In this document: positions 24,935-35,997 of the stretch, piece after piece
Layout of the letters: every line of letters begins with the position of its first letter
How positions within the stretch are numbered: position 1 is the stretch's first letter
Source: Angiostrongylus vasorum
Lineage: Eukaryota > Nematoda > Chromadorea > Rhabditida > Metastrongylidae
Length of the DNA: 64,000 bases
Assembly: GCA_018806985.1 (NCBI GenBank)
Contig: JADANN010000311.1
Coordinates: 434,001-498,000, forward strand
Direction: 5' to 3'
The notes under the pieces: generated by a model
What the model saw: the letters and a program-made list of their open reading frames with translations, nothing else
What the model was told of the DNA's origin: nothing
Databases searched by the model: none
Translations under genes and position numbers: made by a program

Positions 24935-25197
24935 TGAAGCTTTAGGTGTTGAACAATCGCTGAAGAATGCACCATACGTCTACTTCATCAAGCATTATGA
25001 GAGGTGATTCAATGCATATCTAGCCTAAACAATTACTCACAGTGGCCTAGCGATGAATCGGATCAGTGCTGAATTGCTCCCAGACAAGTCTGGTATCAAC
25101 TTGCCGATCCTAGAGGGATGGAAAGCTTGGTGAGCCTAGAGCGAGGAATCGATCACATGTGTATTGCAAGCCGCCTCTGACCGTGCGCTACATGCGG
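24935..25197 (-). repeat. SINE-A, diverged
   Basis: Inverse order of the SINE-A blocks: TTGAACAATCGCTGAAG, ATCAAGCATTATGAGAGG, CCAGACAAGTCTGGTATCAA, GGAATCGATCACATG (B-box strand minus), and GCGCTACATGCGGCC head at about 25197. Confidence 0.8.
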
Positions 25198-25198
25198 C

Positions 25199-25248
25199 CT
25201 TTATATATATATATATATATATTTTTTTTACATATATATATATATGTA
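25199..25248. repeat. TA microsatellite, self-complementary
   Basis: (TA)n, seven T, then (TA)n again. It abuts the SINE-A head. Confidence 0.85.
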
Positions 25249-25889
25249 AAAAATATAATGTCTGAAATAGTGCAGCACATCATTGTAGCCGAAAGATGTT
25301 CCTCGGTGTCAAACCGCGATTTGTAGAATAGGGTTATTCTCCAGCATAGCCACCCAGCCCAAGAATTTTCACCACTTTCGTACGGAAGTTCAAAAAGTAT
25401 AAACCTATAGCATAACACTGTCCAGCTATACACCCTTGCTAAATTCTTCCCAGGAGTAGTAAAGCGGGAAAGGTTGTCATTCTAAGAGCGCTCTATACCG
25501 TCTGATTCTGGCTGTCTACATCTCGTGGAATTATTCATCGCCATTCGGAACTTGATTCTTAAACTGCAGTGGGATAGCGTGGAACTAAATGTGACCAGCA
25601 GTCATTTTTTTGGCGCAGCTTAAAATTACGACGTTAATGAGAAAGTTTTTTTTAGAGACCACCTCATTTATAGTGAACGAAGCTAATATCACTAAATGCC
25701 GAAGCTACGTTTATCTCAGTCGAAAACTTTACAAGTTGAGAGAAGTAGTTATAGAAATGGTCAGAAAGAAAAAAAGCAACTTAGAGAGCTTACAAAAGCA
25801 TTTATGAAAACACTATACTGATTTCTTTCTACTGTTTTCTTCATCCATTTAATTCTACATCACCCCTCGTTATCACGTCTACTGAACAG

Positions 25890-26165
25890 ATCCCATCACT
25901 TCTTGCATTCGTTCGCTTTCCATTCATCGTCCACAATGGTCTTCGAATATTTCGCGTGTTGTTTCGGCTGCTGCTTGAGGATTTCGCCTTCCTTATGAAT
26001 GTCGTAGAATGCTGGTCGAGTCAGTTCTGTTCGCAATGTTGAAGATAGCCGGGAAGAGGTGTTCCCAAGTCGACTGAAGGAGAGCATTAGGGGTAGGTTC
26101 GAACTAGCCTCTTTGTTTCTTGGTCGGCTGCGTCACTAACCATTCAACTATCACCGCCCATCTCT
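25890..26165 (-). repeat. SINE-C, tRNA-derived
   Basis: On the minus strand it starts at about 26165 with GGCGGTGATAGTTGAATGG (A-box-like head). AGTTCGAACC as B-box follows about 45 bases later, then body GCATTCTACGACATTCATAA, CTCAAGCAGCAGCCGAAAC and CGAAGACCATTGTGGACG. A second good copy is at 41285-41570. Confidence 0.7.
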
Positions 26166-26169
26166 TTCT

Positions 26170-26985
26170 TCCTATAAGTAATTCTTTTCGTTTAATCTTA
26201 TAGACGAGATTTCTTCTAGGCTTTTCTAAACTTGATGAAACGAAAACGATTTTGGAAGTTTATGTACGTAGTTAAAAGTTCGTACCTGTTATTTAATCGG
26301 TTTCTTGCCATCATCAGTATTCTCTTACCTATTTTTTGCTTTCACTTAGTCTTCTTATGCTCCTTACCTCATCTCCTCATAACTTCAACTTTTGATTTGC
26401 TTGCATTTCGCCGTAGCAATTTTGCTTCCTCTTGGGTGCAAAGGAAACAAAGCTGAGGGTTCTTTCCTAAAAAAATTCCCTAAAAATTTCTTAGCAGGTT
26501 AATGATGTGACATAGGACTCTAGGGATGTTTGCCCTGCTGTTTTTGCCCTCCACACATTCTGTGTACTACTGACGCGCATTGTTTTCTCTCAAAGATTTA
26601 ACCTCTAGCCCATAATGGAGTGTAGTTGTTTCCATAACACGACCTCTGTATATAACGTTGTCAGTCTGGATTGGCTTAAAAAAGGTTTCCCTATCTCGTA
26701 CCTAAGTTTTCTTTCTTTATATAGCTTATTTTTTTGTCTTCGAAGGGGCGGATAAGACGCCATAACGCCATCATTAAAAACATTCAGGCTTCGTAAATTA
26801 CATTGCAATAAAATTTGCCGGATTTTTATTCGTTGAAACTCCAATACTATTAGCGGAACGAGTAGCACGACATTCATGATGAAGTAGGAGATGCTGATTT
26901 ATCCAAAACAGCACCATAAGAATTCTTTGGCAATTCCCACGTCCGACTTTCTGTTTACCTCGGCACTGATTGAATAATTCTTTCT
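26170..26985. other. No supported gene
   Basis: The frames at 26232-26456 (plus) and 26877-26605 (minus) are open but lack splice or domain support. Confidence 0.35.
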
Positions 26986-26989
26986 ACTT

Positions 26990-27790
26990 TTGTTTAGCAA
27001 ACACGAGGTGTTATTTTATTTCTTTATTTACGTACAAGCTGACGTTTCGGCGGATTTCGCCTTCCTCAGAGGCTGGAAAGGTCAAGTTGACTGCCATCTA
27101 CACGGTCAAAAGCCTCCATAACCAACCAAAGGAAATGTTGGACCAAAATTTCAGTCACATTGAACACAGAGCCTTTGTACACTCACCGCTTTCTATGAGT
27201 CTTCTTCCACTAAATATTTCACGTGGAGACCAACCGCACAGAGTTCACATGGAATCGTAATGTACCCATCTCATCAGAATAACAGGCTTATATACTGCCC
27301 ATATCACGCGTGATAATGAGGCATTCCTCCCTGCGGTTCATTTTCGGATTCTTGGAATTGATCCAGAATGTCTCGAGAATTTTGCGCGTTTGTGTTCTCG
27401 ATTCCTGCGCGAGGATCGTAATCCGTACTTCAAAATCTTCTCCGTTATGTCTCTGCGTCCTATGCGTGGCTAGTGGAGTATATGGTTTACGTTTGCCTAT
27501 TCTTTTATACGAACGCAGAGTGGTCTACCCGTTTCGCCAACATATTCGTCCCCGCACACTTCACAAGAGATCAGATAAACTGTACCCGAACTCATGCAGT
27601 CACCGTCTCTACCATTGGGGCAAATTATACAATTCTGCGTTGCACATAGACGGTCGTATAGGCGGTTACGAACTAGTTGGCGTCTTAGATTACTCGGTGG
27701 TATTTCAATTATCGTTACCGAATTCTCTAGACCGGCCCTTCTTAACAGCTTTTTATAACTGCACTTACTTCATTTGAAATGAAGGGCAGG
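26990..27790 (-). mobile_element. Penelope-like element, 5'-truncated, with GIY-YIG endonuclease
   Basis: The minus strand reads a Penelope linker with paired cysteines (CATQNCIICPNGRDGDC), then the GIY-YIG-type core (SGTVYLISC, EYVGETGRPLCVRIKE) from about 27775. One frameshift or small deletion follows near 27494. The endonuclease then continues as TPLATHRTQRHNGEDF, ILAQESRTQTRKILETFWI and NPKMNRREECLIITRDM, with a stop at 27290-27288. The reverse transcriptase is missing. A 3' region of about 200 bases leads to a hammerhead-like motif at 27030-27069. Penelope-like elements are known to pair RT with GIY-YIG nucleases and to carry hammerheads in their terminal repeats. The stop and frameshift make this a dead copy. 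Confidence 0.85.
27030..27069 (-). ncRNA. Hammerhead-ribozyme-like motif of the Penelope element
   Basis: On the minus strand: CTGAGGA (27069-27063), a stem GGCG/CGCC (27061-27058 with 27052-27049), GAAA (27048-27045), then CGT...ACG as a three-pair stem III (27044-27031), followed by UAA. This matches the CUGANGA / GAAA core. Stem I is not evident and an extra A precedes stem II, so activity is unproven. Confidence 0.6.
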
Positions 27791-27964
27791 ATAAACGGGA
27801 CTTTATTTTCGCTAGAGTTATCGTTGGGGGCCTGTGGCAATTATTGTCCGATATCAATGCTTACTAATGAAAGACGCAAAAATTGGCTTGTTCGGTGCTA
27901 GTTCGGTCTCAGTTCATCTGATTTCACTGTACTTGGTCATAGATTGTGATCAATCAATATGAAA

Positions 27965-28237
27965 AGAATAAAGCTCTCGGCGTTGGTCAATCCCTCAGGG
28001 TTACGCCATGCATTCGATTTTATCAAGTATTGTTCGAGGTCACTGAACGCGTATCTGGCCTATACGGTGACATGAGGTGGCTTACCGGTGTATCGAGCCA
28101 GTGTTGCTATCCTCCTAGACAAGTTTGGTACCAATTTGCCAAGCTCAGAGGGACGGAAGTCTTGGTGAGCCTGGAGCACGGGGTCGAACCCTTGTGTATT
28201 GCAGGGCATTTCTAACCACTGCGCTACGTGCGCCCTC
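27965..28237 (-). repeat. SINE-A, near full-length
   Basis: The minus-strand head GGGCGCACGTAGCGCAGTGG lies at 28237. B-box GGTTCGACCCC, TACCAAACTTGTCTAGGAGG and AACGCCGAGAGCTTTATTC follow at the low-coordinate end. Confidence 0.88.
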
Positions 28238-28370
28238 CAACCATCCAATATAATGCGCGTTTAAATTCAAAAATGAAGAAAAAAAAAGCAATGCTTAAAA
28301 ACACTACAGAAAAAATATGACAACGTTGACCGTGTACTTATCAATAAAATTGTTGCCTTTAATATGAGCA

Positions 28371-28760
28371 ATGTTCACGTGTTCATCAGGAACTGCAAAC
28401 AACAACGCCACAAAGCGTTATCGAGCGTCGCTTCTTTCTCGAGACGCTTCGACATTCTGCAGGAGTTCTCCTGAGAGAGATCTGCTCTCCCTCTCTTCTC
28501 TCCATTTATTACTTCCTCTCTGTATTTCATTCCCTGTTATTATTCATTTTCATGTTTTGATGAACTCTCTATTAATGCAGTGTGCACAAGCAGCTGAAAA
28601 TTTCGCTATCGTGTGTCAGTCGTGTAGACCGCCAAATTTTTTCACTAAACTGCAAACTGATCATGATATTATAGCGATTTTTTTTCAGGAAGAAGCGACG
28701 ATGAATTGTCGGACCGACGAAGACGTAATTCTATTCAATGATAATTATTGTATGATATAA
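28371..28760 (+). CDS. Candidate ORF or exon, unrecognised
   Basis: The frame is open for 130 codons from GTG at 28371 to TAA. An internal acceptor-like CTCTATTAATGCAG at 28580 is followed by CAQAAENFAIVCQSCRPPNF. A second one, CGATTTTTTTTCAG near 28689, is followed by either EEATMNCRTDEDVILF or, in another frame, RSDDELSDRRRRNSIQ and stop. True exon borders and frame cannot be fixed. No family is named. Confidence 0.28.
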   Translation: MFTCSSGTANNNATKRYRASLLSRDASTFCRSSPERDLLSLSSLHLLLPLCISFPVIIHFHVLMNSLLMQCAQAAENFAIVCQSCRPPNFFTKLQTDHDIIAIFFQEEATMNCRTDEDVILFNDNYCMI

Positions 28761-28769
28761 AGTGGTGAG

Positions 28770-30000
28770 CTGTAACTCAATGTGCGCATAGACAAAAAAC
28801 TCGGTTTTGCATTGCTGACCTTTCACGTGGTATTGGAACTGCAATGAGCCAGTCGGCCACCGTGATTTTTGGAGTATAATAGGATAGGAAAACGATAGAC
28901 AGAGGTCGACATATGCATAAACGGACTGTGGTTATAGGACTTCGAATACGTTTCTACTCGTTCGTTCATATGCCGTTGCATCGTAAGAGATTCACCAACG
29001 CAGTGAAGTGATTCTACTGCTGTACAACTCGTTTGTACGGCGATCGTAGTTTAATGCGTGTACAAAGATTGATCAAAAGACAATGCGTGTGTTGTTCATT
29101 GGCGCTCTCGTCGCTGTGTACTAGGCACAAATTTTCAACATCGTCGGGCACATATCGATCAGTTTTGTGTTGCTTCCAGATTAATCCTTAAACTGACTGT
29201 GATATGATGATTAGGAATTCAAAAAGTGCCAGACATTGAAGTTGTACCGAGTTCCGCCGAGTTCAGTCTCTCATCGCCCAACGAATCAGCATCTCATGTT
29301 TGCTGTGAGAAATAAACGGCTTTATTGTTGTTTACTGACAGCGTTCAGCATTTGATTAGTTTTTTGCCTATTTATGCCGATTTATATTTTGGATTGAAGA
29401 GCACAAAGCTAGTTATTGGTGTTTGTTGTTCACCTACTACCGTAATGTACGGTTTTTTCTTGATTGTTTCGGACGTGGACGCTTCTCTTCTCATCAAATC
29501 ATAAGGCGTAGAATCAAAGATAACATCTTATTATATTTTTAAAATGTGGTTTTCCTTCTTCTCTAACCTGACATAAATCTTTCGCAACGAAAATTCTCAC
29601 CAAAAATGAATGGTCGTCTGTTTTATCAATAGCCTTGTAGTCTTTTTAATAATATTTCCCTATTGAGACTTTTTTTTAGTCCTTTCGTTTAAAATATCGG
29701 AACTTAAATTCGCCATTTGTATTATATTTATCCCTTACTTCGATTGCATTATTCTTATCCGTTTTCATTGGCTGTCAGTCGCATGCATAAATAACCCTTC
29801 TTCAATGATAATATATTGTTGTGCGCTGTTATCAGGTGTTTTTCTTTTGTTTCCAGAAATTTTATCGGCTATGATTTCATCTCTTCTCTCCTTATTGGCC
29901 CACTTGTTGTAGTCATACCCCAATTTCTTCACCATATAAACAGAATTTTAATATCAAGAAAGAGGTAAAGAAAACAAAATACCCGCATCCACATCGCTAT
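28770..30000. other. No feature recognised
   Basis: AT-rich, no credible exon chain on either strand. Confidence 0.4.
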
Positions 30001-30007
30001 TTGGAAT

Positions 30008-30285
30008 AAGGGGTACGTGTGGTTAGAGGCTCTTTTAAATACAGACCTGGTTGATGGTTTGATTTCGTGCTCGAGACAGCGTAGCTCTTCATTTCCACGG
30101 TATATGCAGCTTGTTATAAGACTTGTCTGCAAAGACAAAACACAGGACACCACATCGCTAGGCTACATTAAATCATTATATAAGCCAAATATTTATTCAC
30201 CAGTAGGAATCTAGGAGTAGAAGCGGATCCATAGCGCGTCCCTGAGGGATTGATGGACGCCGAACGCTTTATACTTAAAAATTTA
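30008..30285 (+). repeat. SINE-A, strongly diverged
   Basis: Head-like GGGTACGTGTGGTTAGAGGC, body AGACTTGTCTGCAAAGAC, and a clear 3' end (GCGCGTCCCTGAGGGATTGA, then CGCCGAACGCTTTAT). Confidence 0.65.
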
Positions 30286-30654
30286 TGTAACTAAAAGACC
30301 GGTTTGAGAGGGTTTTAAATGGTAATTTATCAAAAATGAATGGTTGTTTGTTTTATTTAAAGCCTCATTGCCTTTTCAATACGATACGATGCGCACGATC
30401 TTCTTATAAGGTAGTTCGAATTTATACTCTCTGAATAACGATGTAGATAGATTTATTTAGTCTCCAGTTCTCTTCTAGCATAGTTGCTTTGAGCTTCTTT
30501 TCTTTATCGTTGCATGCCCGTCCTATCGTCTTTTCTTCTCCATAAAATCCGTGATATCCTAAATAAATGGGAAGATCTTTTTGCGATCGTAGTAGAGTTT
30601 TTGTTCCTGTTTGTTTGCTTATCTATGTGTTTATTCATTTATTTGTTTAAATGA

Positions 30655-30860
30655 TCCGTCATCACAAATGGTGTATCCCAGCACTTCCAACATTCGATAA
30701 GTTTTTCTTAACCTATCACTCACGAAGGCCTTTAGGTTTGCATATGTGTTCGGCTGCTAAGGAATCTTAGCCTTGTTTACTAAGAGCCCTTGAATCCCGT
30801 CGAGTAGGTTCTCGCAGGAGTAGCCAGGCCAAAACGTTCTCAAATCTTCATCATACAGTC
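30655..30860 (-). repeat. SINE-C-like remnant
   Basis: TGTGTTCGGCTGCTAAGG and neighbouring blocks follow the SINE-C order at low identity. Confidence 0.35.
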
Positions 30861-30861
30861 A

Positions 30862-31030
30862 GTCGCCAGCCTTTGCTAATCAGAGGGAGCTTTTCGCAGA
30901 CAACTCTGGTATTATTTGCTAACCCCAAAAAGATGGTAGGCTTCGCCAGCCTTGTGCTGTGCATGGTTGAACCATAGACTTTACATGTATTTTTGCAGGG
31001 CTTCTCTAACCAGTGCGCTTCCAGCACCTC
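30862..31030 (-). repeat. SINE-A, partial
   Basis: Minus head CTGGAAGCGCACTGGTTAGA at about 31025, then a B-box-like GGTTCAACC and AATACCAGAGTTGTCTGCG. The 3' half is missing. Confidence 0.7.
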
Positions 31031-31088
31031 CTGTAGTAGTTACATCTCAAAAATATAAAATCTTTATGTGTACTGATAGAACGAAAGG

Positions 31089-31345
31089 CGCGTGAAGCGC
31101 AGTGGCTAGAGATGGCTTACACTACACAGGTGGTCTTTGGTTCGATCACGCGCGTAGGGTTCATTATCCTTTCCGCAAATTGGTACCAGCTCTGTCAGGA
31201 AGGATAGCAGCACTGACTCGATACATCGGTGAGCCACTGAAAGTCACTGTTTAGACCAAATATGCATTCAATCACCTCTAACGATGCTTCATGAAGTTGA
31301 ATGCATGGCGCATACCTCAGTGATTAATCAACGCCAAAACATTGA
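31089..31345 (+). repeat. SINE-A, near full-length
   Basis: GGCGCGTGAAGCGCAGTGGC head, GGTTCGATC B-box, AATTGGTACCAGCTCTGTC, and GAATGCATGGCGCATACC to the 3' end. Confidence 0.85.
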
Positions 31346-31383
31346 CTTTTTAACTCAAGACACCGACTTTCTATAAACCTTGG

Positions 31384-31432
31384 CATAAATAATCGATTTA
31401 CTCATTTCATAAATAATCGATTTACTCATTTA
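31384..31432 (+). repeat. 24-base direct duplication
   Basis: CATAAATAATCGATTTACTC plus ATTT occurs twice in a row. Confidence 0.85.
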
Positions 31433-31439
31433 TGTGCTT

Positions 31440-31615
31440 ACGAACTGCCTTTGTTGAGCTGATGCGAGATTGATACAAGCTGTCGTTGCTGTTGTTGTGG
31501 TTTTCGTTTGATGTTGTTGTTGTTTGATGGCTGAGGTTTCGTCGATCTCGCCTTCCAAAGAGCCGTGCTATTGCGAGTGGGGCTCAGCCATCAAACAACA
31601 ACAACAACAACGACG

Positions 31616-31652
<37 letters not shown>

Positions 31653-31702
31653 CCACAGCAACAACTAATACCAACCTCGCGTCAGCTTTAACTTTTTGTT
31701 GA
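31440..31702. mobile_element. Solo inverted pair of Penelope-type terminal modules
   Basis: Two copies of one module face outward. The left, minus-strand half runs from a decayed hammerhead-like core (31560-31537, TTTGGAAGGCGAGATCGACG then AAAC) through TTG repeats to the end AACTGCCTTTGTTGAGCTGA at 31447. The right, plus-strand half has (CAA)n at 31595-31663 and ends with CTCGCGTCAGCTTTAAC. The same ends bound the larger element at 44515-45640. No coding sequence lies between. Confidence 0.6.
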
Positions 31703-31751
31703 GAGAGTGATGAATTTTTATTCTACTTTCCTACTTCATATATTTGTATAG

Positions 31752-31915
31752 GGGTGGTAGCGGAGTGGTAGTGATGTCGTTCGTCATAAGGGTTGTGATG
31801 GTTGACCCGATACGAGGCTCACCAAACCTTTCGTACCCTCGGCGTCAGGAAATTGGCACCAGAATTGTCTGGAAATCTCGAAAAAGGTGGCTCACTGCAG
31901 TCCAAGTGTGAATGT
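31752..31915 (+). repeat. SINE-A, 5' half
   Basis: Head GGGGTGGTAGCGGAGTGG, degenerate B-box, GGAAATTGGCACCAGAATTG, then AGGTGGCTCACTGC. Confidence 0.7.
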
Positions 31916-32693
31916 TCTCAGCACTACTATTCTACGAATCCTGGGAGAACCAACTCGTGTGGCATTCAGCGACGTTCATAAAGAAGGCGGCAATCCTCAG
32001 ATAGAAACCGAACCCACATGCGAAAAGCTCGAATACCTTCGTCGATGATGGATGCGAGGAAACGAATCGAAAACGAGAAGGGCTGGGATCTGCGTAGTAG
32101 ATGTGATGACTGGTCATGTAGAATAATTTAGAATAGAATAACATATTTATGTTCTATGGAGACTACAATTCCAGCTTTCGCTATTCGTCTTCTATTGAAG
32201 AGTATTATGTAGAATTTAAGTAAATCTGATAACTTGGTCTTAATATCAAACGGATGTTTTGTCTATGCAACAGATAACGAATTGGTATTCCACTGAAGAT
32301 CGACATAAATGAAGATTGCGTGGATGTTATGAAAGCTGTGTCAACGCAGTAGGAAGAATGGTCGTTCGAATCCTATCATTAGTCATCGATGATGTGCTTC
32401 TCTTCTCACACTAGCATTCTTTTAAGGGCAAATTGGATCGCTGTATAATATACCTGTTATATACATGATATATAATGTGTAATCTTGTTCATCACCGAGT
32501 AACACGAACAGATACCAGTGAAATCTTCACTCGTTTTTATTTTCTATGGAGTCCATTTTCGTATTTGAGTAACTGTTCTCGAAATCTTCTCATTCCTTTC
32601 TCAATCTCAGTGACATATTAAGAAGTGAAACAGTTGCTTTAACAACATTTTCTATTTAAACGTGTTTTAAACTAGTTTTTTAATAAAGGGATG

Positions 32694-32960
32694 CTCGTGG
32701 CGCAGTGGTGAGAGTTCTGCAAAATACAGGGGTTGGTGTTTCGATACTACACCACCGGTCTAACCAGGCACTTCATCCATTCGGCCATGCTAGATTGCTA
32801 ACGGAATGGTCTACAAAGATAGAAAACCTGAATTCGCAGATCGGTAGACATCCGAAACTTGTTGTATAGGCCAAATACACATCAAAAAACCTCTACTTTG
32901 CTTAGTGCCTCTACTATACTTGGTGGAGTTGGATGCGTGGTGAACATCTACAAGGAACTG
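32694..32960 (+). repeat. SINE-A, diverged
   Basis: GCTCGTGGCGCAGTGGTGAG head, then a degenerate body to GAGTTGGATGCGTGGTG. The 3' end is weak. Confidence 0.55.
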
Positions 32961-32964
32961 ATAA

Positions 32965-34480
32965 ACACATCGATTTGTCGCCTATTAATCCTTTCTATAT
33001 ATACCAGAACGCGTATTCGCGTAATATCATCCACAAATTGTTTTTTTTGGGCTCTTCACCCCCTAATAAGCATTTACTGCTGTCACAACTCTATTTTTGG
33101 AAAGAATAATGTGCTTAAGTGCCTCAATATCGTCTCTTGAGCTTTTCTAAGTACAAAAATTGCAAAAAAAAAAACAAGTTTTAAATGTGATTGTACCGTC
33201 GATTTTGCCGTCGACCTATGAAAGAGTGTTGCTACCCAAAGTACAGTACAATTTTCTCACATGACTTTGTTTCTGTCATCACGAATGTGAGAAGTGCATA
33301 TGAAAAAAAGACAGAAACGTAGTTTCCCAGAATTTAGAATCTTATAGGATTCCTTTATGTGAATCTTATAAGCACAATCTCTAAAAAATTCCACACAACA
33401 GTCCATTTTTTTCCGAATATTTTCACTAGATTGTTGGCTTACAAATCAGAGCCATCTCTGAAATTATGGTTGCGAAGGCCTTCAAGTGCTGGATCACTCA
33501 CAAATTTTCACTATTTTTCTAAGATATTAGTAGTGGTTAAAGCGAAAAGGGACATGCAAGAGAATAGAAGTAGGTCTAGAAGCTCTCATCATTCTGTGCT
33601 AGTTGTAGTCCACTGAGAGCTAATTAGCGGTCTCATACCTTATGGAGAAAAAAAAACGCATCCATCACTTTGCATTGCGCAACGGCTGCACTGTTTTACA
33701 CGACACTAGATTCTGCTCAATGATTTGGCATTTAATTCATCGTGGCGAGGACATGTTTCTCTACTGAAAATTAAAGCAGAACTTCGCCCCCTCCCACTAC
33801 CCCCAACCCCCAACAGGTTCATCTAAGCTGAGGAGCAGTTGAACATTTTCGTTCAGAATCCGGCTACGGATACAGTTATGAAAAGAATCGCCTCTGTCCT
33901 GCCAACAACTTAATCATTATGTTGAAAATCTCCGTTTGATTCACAACGGCCGAAGGTTGTCTGTGGTGGTAACGTGAGATCATCCTGGTACGGTGATCTG
34001 TGGATTCCAAGTGACATGTTGTTAAGCCATCAAAGTACCAGTCTAATGGAAGCTGTGTTCAATTTTGTAGGATTCGTGATGACGGCTTATCCAAGTATTT
34101 AAGCAATTAAACACATGGAATAGAAATGAACGGCATAATTTATGTCAACGCCTAGAAAGACACTTCGAATCAACGAACGAAATTGAAGAATAGCATCTTT
34201 TTGGACAACATTCATTTTTCAAAGTTTCATAGGTTTCTTTCCAGTCTTCAACAAATGGTTTCGTATAATTCGATTGTGTTCAGCTTACTGTTGTGAATCC
34301 TCCAAGGCTTCATTGTTATAGCGCTGTCATTTTTTCAATTGTTTCGAAACCTCATATTATCCGACGATTATCTGGTTTAAGCTTGCCAATAAACATAGTG
34401 AATGTCATTTAAAAAGCAAGACGTGTTTTGTTTACGTAACCCGACATCAGATATTGTGCGGATTTCCACATTTCTTTCAC
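32965..34480. other. No supported gene
   Basis: The plus frame 33359-33616 (ending RSRSRSSHHSVLVVVH) is open for 85 codons, but I see no acceptor or donor defining an exon. Otherwise AT-rich and empty. Confidence 0.35.
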
Positions 34481-34489
34481 TCGATTCAT

Positions 34490-34765
34490 TTTCTCACACC
34501 CACACGAAGCTCTTCGGATTTCCGCCTGACTTTCGCAACTGCTTGAGAACTTGGTGTTCATCATAAAGATCCTTTAAAGCTGGTTGCGTAGAATCTCCGT
34601 GAAACCTTGGGATAGCCTTACTACCACGTCCCCAAATCCTCACTACAGGCAGTCTATCGGATGGAGGTTTTCCCAGACACGTCTGCCAAAAAATTCTCCA
34701 ACCCTGTACGTTGGTTGGCTTGGCGCAAAGCTCCTAACCGCTATGCATGCTGCGCCTCGGCAAAG
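34490..34765 (-). repeat. SINE-C-like remnant
   Basis: Blocks GCTCTTCGGATTTCCGCC, AACTGCTTGAGAAC and AAAGCTGGTTGCGTAGAATC follow the SINE-C order. A tRNA-like end (GCAGCATGCATAGCGGTTAG on minus) lies at about 34755. Confidence 0.45.
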
Positions 34766-35407
34766 TTATTATATTTCTAAACTGTTCCTTCATTCTAACA
34801 CTAATGTTTCCAAAAACATTGAATTCATCAAAAAAAGAACAAGAGAATACTAACAACTGTCGTCATCCCAGCATATTGGTATTGTTTTAGATATATCCTT
34901 GTTATTTGGTACTGCTTAATTCATGTTTTGAGACAAATAGTAGTAGCTGGCGTACAGAGCGGAATATTTCTTCAAAGAAAAGCAAAAAGTTTTTCTATAA
35001 AGAACTGCGCAGTGGAAATGATTTCATCCGGTTTAAACATATGGATCCTTTGTTAAGATTTCGAGGGACGCTATTAATTGAGTTTCGTTCTATTGCGAAA
35101 AAGCTGTGAGCCTATAAGCGATGAAATTAAGGTCGATTAATGGTAGACGTATGAATGAAATGAGTGGGTATAGAACTCAGTTATTAATACATATTCACTC
35201 TGTGATGATCATATAATGCTTTCATCGTGTTTGTTCATTGAGCTTTGCTTAGTGTTTGCTAATTATCACTGACGCATGGCTCCTTGCCACCTTTGCTTAT
35301 CACCTGCTCATCACCCCATTTTTTAAACAAACAATCATTAAGTGAGGCAGACAAACATAATTTCGGCAAATATTGGTGTTCATTTTTTTTCATACCACCA
35401 TAAAGAG

Positions 35408-35525
35408 TAAAGGATAAAGCATTGGTGCTGATCGATTCATTAGGGATGCGTTATGCACTCGACTCCATTCGTAATATCCTGAAGGTTATTGTGCCCGCAA
35501 TTGCTCCATGCAGTGACTTACGTTA
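35408..35525 (-). repeat. SINE-A, 3' half
   Basis: AAGGATAAAGCATTGGTGCT, ATTAGGGATGCGTTATGCAC and GCAGTGACTTACG are the minus-strand 3' blocks in reverse. Confidence 0.65.
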
Positions 35526-35997
35526 ACATGTAGAGATGTCAGATCAGAGTTTCTATCCACTAGAAATTTTTGTGACCATTTTTCTTCTTCTGGGTGAGTT
35601 CGTTAGCCGAGGGCAAATGATGAAACCAAAGATTACTCGTGATTTGAAGGGTTTCACTAACCACCGTTCTACTGTTCTACATGCGCTCATATCACCATAT
35701 TATCAACACTGTTGTCGGCACAGTTAACGTATAATGATGGATGTAGTCATTTCGATCGACATGTACAACAATGTTTATGAACTATACTAATGAGCATCTG
35801 ACAGATTTAGATCAAGCAGAAATATAACGAAAATTAAAAATTAAAATCTGATCTTTCTGAAGAACAAAGTCATAATCTTTGTTCTGAATAATATCGGTAT
35901 TCATAGACGTGCTGATATTTCAATACTCTACACCCATACCATTTTCGTTTTACTTCCAAGAAACTGCCGTTTATTCATGGTTTACGAAATTCACTAG

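Noticed and set aside
27310..27777. 155-codon plus-strand frame
   Set aside because: It is antisense to the Penelope GIY-YIG endonuclease, whose conserved motifs read on the minus strand.
29929..30153. 74-codon minus and 65-codon plus frames
   Set aside because: They lie across a diverged SINE-A copy (30008-30285).
31595..31663. Regular repeat that could be mistaken for a CRISPR or satellite array
   Set aside because: It is a plain (CAA)n microsatellite with no spacers.
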